Shown here one piece after another: positions 1 to 10,604 of a stretch of 64,000 bases of DNA; the stretch's first letter is position 1; every line of letters starts with the position of its first letter. The stretch lies in assembly GCA_946811185.2 (NCBI GenBank), contig OX328109.1, positions 15,598,255 to 15,662,254 of the forward strand, read 5' to 3'. Under the pieces are notes generated by a model. It did not search any database. It was not told the DNA's origin and saw nothing but the letters and a program-made list of their open reading frames with translations. The position numbers and the translations under genes are program-made. The stretch is from Hippopus hippopus (Eukaryota > Mollusca > Bivalvia > Cardiida > Cardiidae).

Positions 1-900
1 TTGGGGGACTCGATACAGTTTCGATGATGTTTCTTTGAACCAGTGCTTCATACAAATACCATCATAATTTCCCTAGAAGCTCAGTGTCGTCTGTGTCCAA
101 CCATTCTTTGACTCATGGTAAGTCAACTTCAAGGACGGGGTGTTTCATAGTATCCCATACGCTTTCAAATCAATTTATACAAGATATATCTTTAAAAAAG
201 ATAGACGGCGTAAATTTGACAGCAATTAGGCAGGGGCCCTTAGAATAAACATTTCTACATTTTTGACCAATCACAGATTTCTCTTCAGTAATTTGTTATC
301 AGTACCAAAATGTGGGTCTAAAGAGAAGATATTGAGCAATGGTGAAAAAAAAGAGACTCTGCTGAGATTACATGCCTCACTGAGCACTATCTAGAGGCAA
401 ACCATTTTCTGTCGACTCTAAAAAGATAGTTTTCATCAATTAATATAGTTTCAAAAATCACCAGAAAAGAGTGGTGTAGATCAAAATCAGACTACACAGG
501 CTAATCTTGGTAAACATTTTCTGTCAAATATCTGTACAGTTATAAATATCACCTGTCAACCCCTCCCACCAATCACCAATTTTGCAGACTTTCCACGTGC
601 TTGTTTCGGACATGTTTTGTATTCATTGTTAAGTGTGTTCGTCACTGGTATAAGATGTTTGTGTATATGATTGTGTGTCTGTTTCTTTTTTAATTTGATG
701 GATTACTTAAATATAATAGATAAATTCTGGAAAATAATACACATCGAGGTAGGTGAATCTATGGCTGTGGCTTTCCTCTTCTTCCTTTTAAATTTATGTC
801 ATTTTGGTGGGGGGGGGGGAATAATCATCATACTCACTAGATATCGTCGTCTTAAGTCACTTGTTTTTTATTCCACTCCATCCCCAACGAGGTTTAATGA
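1..900. other. no gene recognised
   Basis: AT-rich DNA with an unreliable G10 run near 808. Open frames are short and lack protein character. Confidence 0.6.
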
Positions 901-1084
901 TGGTCGTCCTGATGGGCTTAGTCGGTAGAGTACAGGGCTTGAAAATTTAGAAGATGTGAGTTCGATGCCGAGCAAGGTAGCTCAGTTGGTGACAACAGGG
1001 CTTGAAATTTAGGGGTTGTGGGTTCCAAGTGCGTAGGCAGGAATGTAGTAAAGATGAAGCCCAATTTATTGTAATTTTTCTTCT

Positions 1085-1376
1085 TTCGCCGAGTCCCGGT
1101 AGCTCAGTCGGTAGCGTACAAGGGGTCTCTGGTTCGATCCCCAACTTGGCCAATTTCTTTCCGAGGATTGATGATAGTCATTGCGACAGGATTCATTGCT
1201 TTCTCAGCGCTGACCATTGTTTCGACAATAGTTATGTGGGAAAACAGCCAATAGGTTCAAAAGAATATTGTGCGGACTACTGGTAATAAGAACTCCAGGA
1301 AAACATGGATAGGCGCACTGGTCGCCGCGATATAACTGAAATATTGTTGAAAACGGCGTCGAACACCATACACCCA
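1085..1376 (+). mobile_element. tRNA-derived SINE, full length, with extra tRNA heads upstream
   Basis: Box A-like TAGCTCAGTCGGTAGCG and box B GGTTCGATCCC at 1099-1143, a body with GCGACAGGATTCATTGCTTT, and the tail ATAACTGAAATATTGTTGAA AACGGCGT. Two further tRNA-like heads lie just upstream (about 908-970 and 972-1036). Confidence 0.85.
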
Positions 1377-1496
1377 TACACTTTTCTTCTTTTTTTTTTC
1401 ATCGTTTTTCCCAAGCAAAATGGATGAAAGCACCTGAAGAACCAAGCACAACTTATTCAATTGTTTAGTCATTGTAACTCAAGGACAGATTGTATT

Positions 1497-1566
1497 TTGC
1501 GGACAGTGTAAATAAAAATCAGACTGCATTCTGTGCAGTCTGATTTTGATTTACTCTGTTCACAAA
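1497..1566. repeat. Repeat-D fold-back
   Basis: GCGGACAGTGTAAATAAAAA and CAGACTGCATTCTGTGCAGT forming a hairpin. Confidence 0.75.
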
Positions 1567-1744
1567 ATGCAGTTTGATCAACTGTTATTGATGAAAACTA
1601 TTTTTTGATATACTTTTTACGCAATTTTGAAATCGAGATAATTTGGTCTCTTTTCCTAAGTGACAAAGCGCATTTTGTTTATTTGAAGCTTTGATAGTTT
1701 ATGTTGCGGCTAGGGATTCCGCCTAGCTATGCGGCTGGTTTCGA

Positions 1745-2240
1745 TACCTAGTCCGGTGGCTTAGTCGGTGATGTAAAACAGTTCGAGTTCGATTCCTGGC
1801 TCGGCCGAACGGTTTCAGCGTGGCAACGGAATTTAGGTGTAAGATTCATTGCCTGTCATAGGTTCGATCTCCAAGAGAGAGATTGGGTTTCGCGCGAGTG
1901 CCCTTGGGCAAAACACTTCGAAACCCTGTCCTATTGCATATAACACGCGGGAATACATGAAACACGGGAATAAGGTTATCACTTATCTGATAAAAGAACC
2001 CACCTCTCCCCTCCCCCTGCAATGCTCGTAACCTGTAACCTTGAGATATCGAGGTCGAGCTTCATTTGAAGTAATGTTTCTTTTTCCCTAAAGGAGTGTC
2101 CCTGGGCAAGACACTTAAGTGCCCTAGCCATGTATGTACTGGTGAAACCGAGGAAATACATGAATATGTGGGTAGTCACCCTGATATAACTGAAATAGTT
2201 TCGAAAGCGGCGTAGAATACTATTTAATAAATAACCGCAA
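1745..2240 (+). mobile_element. SINE pieces (tRNA head and tail)
   Basis: Head with GTGGCTTAGTCGGTGATG and AGTTCGATTCCTGG, then the GTGCCCTTGGGCAAAACAC body twice, ending CTGAAATAGTTTCGAAAGCG. Confidence 0.7.
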
Positions 2241-2337
2241 GGTGAAATGGTTGCCATTTTGACAGAAACCGTTTCTCCTATAACTTACATTTAGACACGG
2301 GAAAGCAGCTGATGACTTTATCACCACTGACATAATT

Positions 2338-2506
2338 CTTAACTCTTTTATCAGACGAAAAAATCTTAGGAGGCTTGTTCAAATTGAAAGCGTTTGCAGA
2401 CGATAGATTATTTTAAATTTTTGAAATTTGTCTTAAAAAAAGGAAGGGAAATATTAACGACAAAGGAGGAAATGCTGGTTACCAGGTTATCTTTCTCCCT
2501 TTTCTC
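2338..2506 (+). mobile_element. MITE-A fragment
   Basis: TTAACTCTTTTATCAGACGA left end and degraded hairpin; the right end is replaced by a SINE fragment. Confidence 0.75.
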
Positions 2507-2585
2507 GAGTACTGGACTAGGGTTTTGCAGTGCTTTGCCCAGGGAAACTCCAGCAAGAATAGCCCATGCAAGCGGGGATCGTTCA
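2503..2585 (-). mobile_element. SINE fragment
   Basis: GACTAGGGTTTTGCAGTGCT and GCCCAGGGAAACTCC. Confidence 0.6.
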
Positions 2586-2639
2586 AGAATTTGATTATTA
2601 CAAATCCAGCACCGTAACCGTTTACCAAAGAATTTAGGT

Positions 2640-2807
2640 TTTAAACGACCACGAAAAAGAAAGCTTGAGAAAATATTGTGGTGAAAGCAGAAAATGCTTT
2701 TCCCACAGTATTTTTAAGTTTTCCATGGATAAATACTATGATGTCAGCCATATTTGAATGGTCTTCTGGAATTACTTCTGTTTTAGACAAGTCTACAATA
2801 ATGGCGT
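2640..2807 (-). mobile_element. MITE-A fragment
   Basis: Degraded hairpin (ATATTGTGGTGAAAGCAGAA) and the TTTTAGACAAGTCTA motif. Confidence 0.6.
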
Positions 2808-2818
2808 CTTGTAAAGAT

Positions 2819-3050
2819 GTAACTCTTTGCCAGACGACAAAAATGTAGACTTGTCGAAATTGAAAGCATTTGCAGACGAAAATGTATGTGTGACTCAAAT
2901 AATGGAGCTTGTCTTTAGTAGGATAAAAACATTGTGTGAAAAGGAGAAAATGCTGGTTACCAGCATTTTCTCCTTTTTTCACAATGTTTTAAAAAGCCCT
3001 ACTCATTGAAGGTTGTTAAAACTGGAGATTGTGTGATAAAGCGTTAACGT
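2819..3050 (+). mobile_element. MITE-A copy
   Basis: Starts TAACTCTTTGCCAGACGAC, ends GGAGATTGTGTGATAAAGCGTTAA; hairpin near perfect. Overlapping frames on both strands here are repeat translations. Confidence 0.85.
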
Positions 3051-3175
3051 GATCGATGTATAATCCGAAGGTTCTGGGGTCGATCCTCACCGGCCACATT
3101 GGTTTTTCGTGGGATGTCCTTTGGCAAGGGAGAATACCAGCCTAGTACTGGTCATAATCAGGAAACACGTAGCAA
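3040..3175 (+). mobile_element. SINE fragment
   Basis: Box B-like GGGGTCGATCCTCACC, CATTGGTTTTTCGTGGGATG, CCAGCCTAGTACTGG. Confidence 0.65.
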
Positions 3176-3283
3176 ACTGTATAGATCAAGGTCGGGCTGC
3201 ATGGCAGACAGTCTGATTATGGTCTCAAATATCTCATATCATAGTCTATTGGTTTTAGTCAATGCGCTCTAGGTTTGATACAG

Positions 3284-3494
3284 GGGCCCTGCGTGGCTCA
3301 GTGGTATAGTGCAAGACTCGTGACCTGGAAGCCCAGAGTCCGAGCCTCACTGGATCCACTGGGTTTTTCGTGGGAATGTTCGTGGCCAAGACACTTCAGA
3401 GCCCTAGTCTAGTACCCAGGAAATACGTGAATATGTGAGCTGTCGCTGTGATGACCGAGATATTGTTGAAAGCGGCGTTAAACACCATTCTACT
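3284..3494 (+). mobile_element. tRNA-derived SINE, full length
   Basis: GGGCCCTGCGTGGCTCAGTG (box A), GAGTCCGAGCCTCACTGG (box B), GAAATACGTGAATATGTGAG, tail GATATTGTTGAAAGCGGCGT TAAACACCA. Confidence 0.88.
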
Positions 3495-3787
3495 AGGTTT
3501 TGATACTCTATAATTATATTGCTGGATGTAATTTCTTCAATCTTATTTGTTTATTCAAACTTCTCAGATAATGACAATCTAAGTAACGTTACGTCTTTGT
3601 TTTTCATGTATGTAGACTAGTCGCTTACATTGTAAGCTATAAACTTGCAAGTGCGATTTTATGCGGATTAAAAAATGTAAGCTAAGAATTTATAAGCGAT
3701 GCCTGTCGCCGTGATATGCACAAGTACTTTTGAAAGCAGCATAACGACAGCCTGGGTTTCAGTCTGATCAATTCTTCCCCTTTTATT

Positions 3788-4020
3788 TGACTCGTGCTCT
3801 GGCAAAAGGGGGCTTAATGCATCGCCATGATGCATGATACTAAGCCAGTCATCACTATATTATACATCCCTAAAATTCGTGTTTGTATGTTTGACATACA
3901 GAAAATTGGTCAACAGTGAAAAGTTTCGGCCCAGGTCAGCCTGCGCGGACTGAGCAGGCTGACCTGGGTCGAAACTATTCGCATATGCATTTAGCCCTCT
4001 TTTCACAGAGCATTGCTCAT
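3788..4020 (-). mobile_element. MITE-B copy
   Basis: GCTCTGGCAAAAGGGGGCTT at left, core AGCCTGCGCGGACTGAGCAG, right end CCTCTTTTCACAGAGCATTG. Confidence 0.82.
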
Positions 4021-4103
4021 CTTAAAGGGACATTTTCAAAGTTATATACTGCATACGTGTTTGAATGTGGGGTGCCGAGTTTCTTATTTTCAGTTAAAAC
4101 GAG

Positions 4104-4263
4104 CGCTTTACCAGACGACAAAAATTAAGAATCATACTTAATAACCGACTGCGCAGACGACAAAGTAAATGTAGCTCTTATTTTTTGACAGTGAAGAAAA
4201 AGATTGTGGGAATAGAGAATATGTTGGCTATCAGCAATTTCTCCTTTTTCCACAAAGTTCTCG
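4104..4263 (+). mobile_element. MITE-A fragment
   Basis: Starts CTTTACCAGACGACAAAAAT; decayed hairpin; right end lost. Confidence 0.65.
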
Positions 4264-4423
4264 CTGTGATTGTTCAACACGGGTCAATATGGTAGAAAGT
4301 TTTGATTGAAGAACTAAACTCACCTGGCGGTCATAGCGAGACTTCCGGTAGAACTTTTTTTTTTTCTATGTTTTTACAAGACATTGTATTCAAATATAAA
4401 CTACAACATTAATCTAATAGGCT

Positions 4424-4495
4424 CCAAATTGGTCTAATGGTTAGGGAACTAGACTCGGAAGCCGGCGAACCGAGATCGAAACGCATCCACGCCCG
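4424..4495 (+). mobile_element. tRNA-like head, probably SINE
   Basis: TTGGTCTAATGGTTAGGGAA (box A) and CCGAGATCGAAACGC (box B-like); no acceptor stem complement. Followed by a poly(A)-like stretch and a repeated AAAGACACTTGGATAG. Confidence 0.55.
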
Positions 4496-4847
4496 CAAAA
4501 AAAAAACCAGAGAGAAGGGGGGAAAAAGAGAAAGACACTTGGATAGAGAAACAACAGCTGGATAGAGAACGGGCAAGAAAGACACTTGGATAGGCGATGG
4601 TGGGACACAGGGAAATTACCTTTTACTACTCTGTATATTAAGAATTATTCATTTCAATACAGAGGTGTTTAAATGAATGTTTAGTTTTATTTTGAATATT
4701 TTTTTTTTTCTAATAACTTTTCTCTGTGCAGAGATAAAGTTTAACAAAAAACAACACCAAGTATAAAAAGACAATTTTAATACTCAAAATGATTTGATGC
4801 ATACAACAGAAACATAATGATCAAATTCAACAACCTTAAATTGAAAA

Positions 4848-5040
4848 GACGGCTTTAGAAAACACTGTCGGTAAAGGAGAAAATGCTGGTTACCAACATT
4901 TTTCCCCATTCCCCACAATGTTTTTTACTCTTTCACACATGATTACCATTATTTGAATCTTAATGTATTTGTCAAGAGCAAAATTTAATGCTTTCAATAC
5001 TGATTAATATAAAATTTAGTTTTCTGGTAAAGTGTCATTA
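4848..5040 (-). mobile_element. MITE-A fragment
   Basis: Hairpin, the CAAATTT/AATGCTTTCAA block and GGTAAAGTGTCATTA right end; left end missing. Confidence 0.7.
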
Positions 5041-5062
5041 CACAAGTACAAGTCTTAAATCA

Positions 5063-5268
5063 TTAACTCTTTACCAAATGGCAAAATTTTAGACTTGCCC
5101 AAACTGAAAGCATTTGCAGACAAATTAATTGTGGCTCCAATGATTTTACTTTGATGGGTTAGAAAACATTGTGGGAAAAGGACAAAATGCTGGTAACCAG
5201 CATTTTCTCCTTTTCCCACATTGTTTTCAAAACCTTTCTTCTCCAGGGATTGTGTGGTAAAGGGTTAA
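5063..5268 (+). mobile_element. MITE-A, complete copy
   Basis: TTAACTCTTTACCAAATGGC to GGATTGTGTGGTAAAGGGTTAA; hairpin complete. Confidence 0.92.
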
Positions 5269-5296
5269 AAAGATTGAAACAACATGTTCAATATCT

Positions 5297-5568
5297 CTTA
5301 ACCAAGCAACAAAATTTTAGATTTGTCCAAATTGAAAGACGACAAATTGAATGTAGCTATGACAATGGATAGACTTGCCCATACTGAAAGTATCAGCAGA
5401 CAACAATTAAGATGTGGCTTAAATGACACGACTTGTCCCTGAAAGGGTAGAAAACATGGGAGGAAAGAGAGTAATTGCTGCTTATCAGTAGTTTTTACTA
5501 TTTTCCACAATGTTTCAAGAGCCTATTTAATCGTTTTTTTAAACAATAGATAGTTTACTGAAGAGTTA
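5297..5568 (+). mobile_element. MITE-A copy with internal duplication
   Basis: Starts TCTTAACCAAGCAACAAAA; the GACTTGCCCATACTGAAAG block is present twice; decayed hairpin; ends ACTGAAGAGTTAA. Confidence 0.75.
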
Positions 5569-5643
5569 AAATTAAAACAAACTCATTGCAATAGAGACAA
5601 TTTCAACTTTTTATCAAATGACAAAATTTTAGCTCAGTCCACT

Positions 5644-5873
5644 GTAACCCTTTACCACACAATCCCGAGTTTTAATGGCCCCGAGGGAGAGGCCGTTTGA
5701 AAACATTGTGGAGAAAGGAGAAAATGCTGGTAACCAGCATTTTCTCCCTTTCACCACAATGTCTTCCATTCTTTAAAAATCAAATTTTATCGTTTGAGTC
5801 ACAATAACTTTTTGGTCACCAAATGCTTTCAATATAGATGTGTCTAAAATTTCATCATTTAGTTAACATTTCA
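5644..5873 (-). mobile_element. MITE-A copy
   Basis: AACCCTTTACCACACAATCC at left, hairpin good, right end with TTTAGTTAACATTTCATCAT duplicated. Confidence 0.85.
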
Positions 5874-5891
5874 TCATTTAGTTAACATTTA

Positions 5892-6050
5892 AAAGTGTCT
5901 GCAGAGGACAGAATTTGTCTTTAAAGAGATACAGAATGCAAGGTAAAAGGAGAAAATTTTGCTTACAAGTACTTCTACCAATTTCAACAATGTTTTCAAA
6001 AGCCTACTACATTATAGTTTTTTAAAGATCAAAATGGGTTGATAAATGTT
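5892..6050 (+). mobile_element. MITE-A, decayed copy
   Basis: Recognisable GTAAAAGGAGAAAATTTTGC and ATGTTTTCAAAAGCCTACTA. Part of the 480-bp modules. Confidence 0.55.
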
Positions 6051-6092
6051 TAAAATCAAAACAATACACTCATCATGATACCAGCTATTTCA

Positions 6093-6300
6093 ACTCATAG
6101 CCAAAGTTAAAATTTCAGACTCATCCAAATTACAAGCATTTGCAGGCAACAAATTAAATGTAGCTCAAAAGGGAGAAGAAAACACTGTGGGAAATGGAGA
6201 AAATGCTAGTAACCAGCTTTTTCTCCTTTTCCCATAATGTTTTAAAAAAGCCTTCTTCCTCAGGGTCCTTAAAACTTGAGATTGTGTGGTAAAGGGTTAA
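6093..6300 (+). mobile_element. MITE-A copy
   Basis: Hairpin intact; right end GAGATTGTGTGGTAAAGGGTTAA. Module member. Confidence 0.85.
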
Positions 6301-6357
6301 AAACAAATTAGGTTGATAAAGGGCTAAAATCAACTAAACTCATCACAATACAGGCTG

Positions 6358-6548
6358 TTTTAGCTCTTTATGAAATGCCAAAATTTTAGGCTCATCCAAA
6401 TTAAAGCATTTGCAGATGACAGTTTAGTTTTGGCTCATACCATTTGATTGACTTTAAGCATACTAGAAAGTTGTGTGGTACAAAAAGAAAATGCTTGTTA
6501 CAATTATATTCTACAATATTTTCAAAAGCCTACTATATAATATAGTTT
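6358..6548 (+). mobile_element. MITE-A, decayed copy
   Basis: Left end CTCTTTATGAAATGCC and hairpin remnants. Module member. Confidence 0.6.
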
Positions 6549-6778
6549 TAAACCCTTTACCAAACCAGAAAATTTTGGACTTGTCTGAATTGAAAGCATT
6601 TGCAGGGGACATATTAAATGTCGCTCAAAAGGGAAAAGTTGTCCGAGAAAGAGTAGAAAACATGGTGGAAAATGGAAAAAATGCTGGTTACCGGCATTTA
6701 CTTCTTTTCCAACAATGCTTTCAAAAAGCTTTCTTCTTCATAATCATTAAAACTTGGGATTGTGTGGCAAAGGGTTAA
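6547..6778 (+). mobile_element. MITE-A copy
   Basis: AACCCTTTACCAAACCAG to GGGATTGTGTGGCAAAGGGTTAA; hairpin with a few mismatches. Confidence 0.88.
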
Positions 6779-6837
6779 AACAAAATGGTTTGATAAAGGG
6801 TTAAAATCAATACAAATCATCAATAAAGAGACTGTTT

Positions 6838-7040
6838 TAAACTCGCTACCAAATATTAAAATTTCAGACTCATTCAATTAAAAGTATTTGCAGATGACAG
6901 TTTATTGTAGCTCAAATGATTGGATTGGTTTTAAGAACACTAAACAGTATTGTGGGACAGAGAAAATCCTTGTTCACACCAGTTTCCACAATATTTTCCC
7001 CAGGGTCGTTAAAACTCGAGACAGTGTAGTAAAGGCTTAA
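6838..7040 (+). mobile_element. MITE-A, decayed copy
   Basis: AACTCGCTACCAAATATT at left; right end AAAGGCTTAA shares its TTAA with the next copy. Confidence 0.7.
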
Positions 7041-7263
7041 CCCTTTACCACACAATCCCGACTTTCAACAACCCTAAGAAAGAAGGCTTTTGAAAACATT
7101 GTGGGAAAAGGAGAAAATGCTGGTAACCAACATTTTCTCCTTTTTCCACAATGTTTTCCTCCCTTTCACAGACGAAGTTTACCATTTCAGCCACAATTGA
7201 TTTGATATATGTAAATGCTCTCAAGATGGATAAGTCAAAAATCTCTGTGTGGCAAAGGGTTAA
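7037..7263 (-). mobile_element. MITE-A, complete copy
   Basis: TTAACCCTTTACCACACAAT to GTGTGGCAAAGGGTTAA, hairpin complete. Confidence 0.93.
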
Positions 7264-7328
7264 AACAAAATGTGTTGATACAGGGTTGAAAAAACAATAC
7301 AATAAATACATCACAAAAGAGACTGTTT

Positions 7329-7480
7329 TAGCTCGTTACCAAATATTAAAATTTCAGACACGTCCAATTAAAAGCATTTGCAGATGACAGTTTAGTTGTG
7401 GCGCAAACGATCGGATTGGTACTTGGCACACTAGAAAGTATTGTGGGACATTTGCAGATGACAGATACCCAAAGAAATAT
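7329..7480 (+). mobile_element. MITE-A fragment
   Basis: AGCTCGTTACCAAATATT left end, then truncated with a repeat of ACATTTGCAGATGACAG. Module member. Confidence 0.6.
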
Positions 7481-7520
7481 GGCAAAGAGACTAGTTTTTC
7501 AGTTATCTGAAATAGGTTAA

Positions 7521-7749
7521 TTAACTCTTTAACACATGACAATATCTTAGACAGGTCCAAATTGAAAGTACACACTGAAGACATACTGAATGCAGCTCAG
7601 ATGTTGGTATCTGTGTCTGAAAGAGAAGAAAACATTGTGGGAAAAGGAGAAAATGCTGGTTACCAGCATTTTCTCCTTTTCCAACAATGTTTTCAAAAGG
7701 CTTCTTTCTCAGGGTCATCAAAAGTAGGGATTGTGTGGTATAGGGTTAA
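7521..7749 (+). mobile_element. MITE-A, complete copy
   Basis: TTAACTCTTTAACACATGAC to GTGTGGTATAGGGTTAA, 229 bp, hairpin complete. Confidence 0.93.
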
Positions 7750-7778
7750 CCCAACATAGTAAATGATTATTCTAGACG

Positions 7779-8008
7779 TAACTCTTCACCTCACAATCCT
7801 GGGTTTTAATGACCCTAGAGAAGCGGCATTTTGAAAACATTGTGGGGAAAAAGGAGAAAATGCTGGTAACCAGCATTTTCTCCTTTTTCCTACAATATTT
7901 TCTACCCTTTTCAAATAAATTTTCTTCATAAGCAACATTTACTTTGTCCTTTGAAAATGCTTTCAATTTGGACTAGTCTATAATTTGGTCATTTGGTACA
8001 GTGTTAAA
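7779..8008 (-). mobile_element. MITE-A copy
   Basis: GTAACTCTTCACCTCACAAT at left; hairpin complete; right end GGTACAGTGTTAAA. Confidence 0.88.
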
Positions 8009-8191
8009 CTAAAACTAGCACAAATCTCACAGTGGAGAAATAAGAGAAATGAGAGAGAAAATTGGTAAAACATTTCGGGAATATATGCAAATGTTTGTTA
8101 AGACCAAACCCTCCTGTTCTCACAATGTTTTCAAAAGCTGAAAAACTGGCTTTGAAAATTCCTAAACTTCTTAAATTCTTACAGTATAACC

Positions 8192-8366
8192 TTCACCCTT
8201 TACCAGATAATCCTTTATTTTGAGACATGTGGAGAGGAAGGCTTTTGATAACATTGTGGGGGAAGGAGAAAGTGCTGGTAACTACCATATTCTACTTTCT
8301 CACAATTTTTTCTAACTCTCTCAAAAAAACCTTCACCATAGACAAGTCTAAAATTTTGTTCCAAGT
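8192..8366 (-). mobile_element. MITE-A, partial copy
   Basis: CACCCTTTACCAGATAATCC; hairpin decayed; ends ACAAGTCTAAAATTTTGTTC. Confidence 0.7.
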
Positions 8367-8545
8367 TTCTACAACACCGACATCTTGAACCTTTTAACCT
8401 TACACAAGTACTTGGACTCTTCCAAGTTCAAAAACCTACAGACATAAGAGAAGGAATGGAGACACAAAATTTTGAAACAGGTACAAGGTAATAAATGTTA
8501 ACTCTTTCTACACAACACAGAAAATACATGTAGAATCTCTTATGA

Positions 8546-8672
8546 GCCATGCTCAGTCTACGCGATTGTTAAAAAAAGTGACTATTATAGATCCATAACT
8601 ATCTATGGCTTGATTGGTATAATGCATCACAGAGATGCATTAAGCCCCCTTTTGTCAGAGTACAGCTCATAT
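8546..8672 (+). mobile_element. MITE-B, partial copy
   Basis: GAGCCATGCTCAG, then GGTATAATGCATCACAGAGA to AGCTCATAT; the core hairpin is deleted. Confidence 0.72.
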
Positions 8673-9007
8673 ATTTTGAAAGCAACAATAGTAAATCCAT
8701 TGCAAACTTGGAATTCCATCATAAACCAGAACAATGCAGCCATATTTCAAAGCCAATGTGTCCATAACTCATAAAACACAAGTGCATAATGTAGAAAAAA
8801 ATTGAAACAGGAGAAACATGCTTCAATTACTTTCAGAACAACTCTATTTTTAAAATTGCCTAAGACTGCTTTGAACAAAAATCAAAATTTTGAACCAATG
8901 GCAAAAAGCCATATAATTGTGATTTTATCCTTGTTTGCTGCAAGTCAGTTGAGTTGTATTCAGGTGGTCATGTGCTCAGTCTCTCCCAAACAATCTAACA
9001 TTTTTAT

Positions 9008-9120
9008 ATCCCTGAGGAGGAAATTTTTTGAAAACAATGTACAAAAAAATTCTGGTGACCAGTATTTTCTCCCTTTCCTACACTGTTTTCTACCATTTCA
9101 AAGACATTTTCCATCACTTA
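9008..9120 (-). mobile_element. MITE-A fragment
   Basis: Hairpin remnant (GAAAACAATGTACAAAAAAA) without ends. Confidence 0.55.
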
Positions 9121-9121
9121 T

Positions 9122-9342
9122 CCCTTTACCAAACAATCAAGTGTATAAAGAATCCCATAAAACAATACCTTTAACAACATTGTGCGAAAAGGAGACAATC
9201 CTGATAACCAGTATTTCCTCCTTTTCCCACTTTGTTTTCTACCATTTCAAAGAAACCTGTACCATTTGATCCACATCCAATTTGTCGTCAGAAAATGCTT
9301 TTGATTTGCAAGTTTAGTCTAAAATTTTGTTGCTTGGTAAAT
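9122..9342 (-). mobile_element. MITE-A copy
   Basis: CCCTTTACCAAACAATCAAG to TTGCTTGGTAAATAG; hairpin present. A second right end follows at 9365-9419. Confidence 0.8.
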
Positions 9343-9576
9343 AGATATATGCAACATCTGTGGTCTGAAAATGCTTTCAATATGGACAAGGCTAAAGTAT
9401 TGTTATCTGGTACAGAGTAAAGTGAGATTTCAAAATGCTTCTTCAAAATTTTTTCCCTTTCAATGCTTTCAGTTAGATTACAAACTTCACCATCAACAGT
9501 GAATAAAAAGAGTGTTACATCAGTATGTATTCACAAACATTTTCGTGTAATTTAACTTAAAACCTATAAATTCCTT

Positions 9577-9799
9577 AAATCTTTACCACGTGACAAAGTT
9601 TTGAACTTATCCAAGCAGAAGGCAGTTGCAGTTGACAAATGTGGCTCAAATCCAGGTGTTGTCTGTGCCAGAGAAGAAAACATTCTGGAAAAAGGGGGGG
9701 AAATGCTGGTTACCATTTTTTCCTTTTCCCACAATGTTTTCAAAAGTGTACTCCGTCAGGGTCGTAAAAATTCCAGATTGTGTGGTAAAGGGGTAACAC
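9577..9799 (+). mobile_element. MITE-A copy
   Basis: ATCTTTACCACGTGACAAAG to ATTGTGTGGTAAAGGGG; the hairpin is shortened in its second arm. Confidence 0.82.
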
Positions 9800-9962
9800 T
9801 TTAATCAATACACACATCTACAGTCTAAAGCAAAAATCTTTATAAATGCAACATCAAGGTTGTTTTTGTCTCGAATGTCTCAGCAACACAGACAGCAGAT
9901 CAAAGATCTTGTTTCGTGCAGATTAATCTTGATCTGCATTGGCCACAAAGGCAACTCAACCC

Positions 9963-10191
9963 TTAACCCTTTATCACACGGCAAAACTTAAGACCTATCC
10001 AAATTGAAAGCATTTGCAGAGGACAATTTCATAGTGGCTCAAATGACGCAACTTTTCTTTGATAGGGTAGAAAACTTTGTGGGAAAAGGAGAAAATGCTG
10101 GTTACCAGCATTTTCTCCTTTTCCCACAATGTTTTTAAAAGGCCTCTTCTTCAGGGGCGTTAAAAGGCGTCATTGTGTGGTAAAGGGTTAA
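9963..10191 (+). mobile_element. MITE-A copy, young 229-bp subfamily
   Basis: TTAA at both ends; hairpin from ACTTTGTGGGAAAAGGAG to the mirrored TTTTCCCACAATG complete. Shares the diagnostic AAAAGGCGTCATTGTGTGG with the copies at 11541 and 33450. Confidence 0.95.
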
Positions 10192-10277
10192 GCTACTAAA
10201 CAAGGAATAAAAAATTTCAACTGTATCAAAAATTATTATTATTACTATTTCAAAGTTGATTTCAACAGAAAAAACCT

Positions 10278-10352
10278 GTATCAGACAGTGTATATCCAAG
10301 ATCAGACTGCACGTTCTGTGCAGTCTGATCTTGATTTACACTGTCCGCAAAA
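10278..10352. repeat. Repeat-D fold-back
   Basis: AGACAGTGTATATCCAAGAT, core CAGACTGCACGTTCTGTGCA, mirrored to ACACTGTCCGCAAAA. Confidence 0.85.
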
Positions 10353-10384
10353 AGGTCATTCAGTCGTGTTTAGCAGTCTAGAGG

Positions 10385-10604
10385 TTAACCCTTTCCCACA
10401 TGATACCAACCGCCAACCCAAAGTAGGACGGCTTTGAGAACATTGTGGGAAAACGAGAAAATGCTAGTAACCAGTATTTTCTCCTTTTACCACAATGTTT
10501 TCTACAATATCAGAGAAATTAAGCTCATTTGTACCAATTTTGAATTTGTCATCTATAGATGTTTTAAATTAGGAAGAGTCTAAAATTTGTCATTTAAAAA
10601 AGGG
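10385..10604 (-). mobile_element. MITE-A copy
   Basis: TTAACCCTTTCCCACATGAT; hairpin good; the right end runs into the duplicated 470-bp segment. Confidence 0.8.

Larger units (their letters stand above)
5560..7540. repeat. higher-order array of about 480-bp modules built from MITE-A pairs
   Basis: A linker resembling GTTGATAAAGGGTTAAAATC followed by ACTCATCACAATA...GACTGTTTTA recurs near 5560, 6042, 6311, 6790 and 7271, at spacings of about 482, 269, 479 and 481. Each full module holds two MITE-A copies. The regular spacing and shared non-MITE linker point to tandem duplication rather than independent insertions. Confidence 0.7.

Noticed and set aside
1090..1150. tRNA gene
   Set aside because: Box A and B are present but there is no acceptor stem or cloverleaf; the segment continues into a SINE body.
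7521..7749. Short open frames here and in dozens of other places encoding GENAG, QHFLLFPQCFQK and related peptides
   Set aside because: They are translations of the MITE-A hairpin in different frames; the similarity between them is due to the repeat, not to a gene family.
5063..8366. CRISPR-like array of palindromic repeats
   Set aside because: Repeats are dispersed transposable elements of about 230 bp in an animal genome, with no uniform spacers.
8802..9269. 155-codon frame
   Set aside because: More than half is MITE-A sequence; no splice or start context and no recognisable domain.
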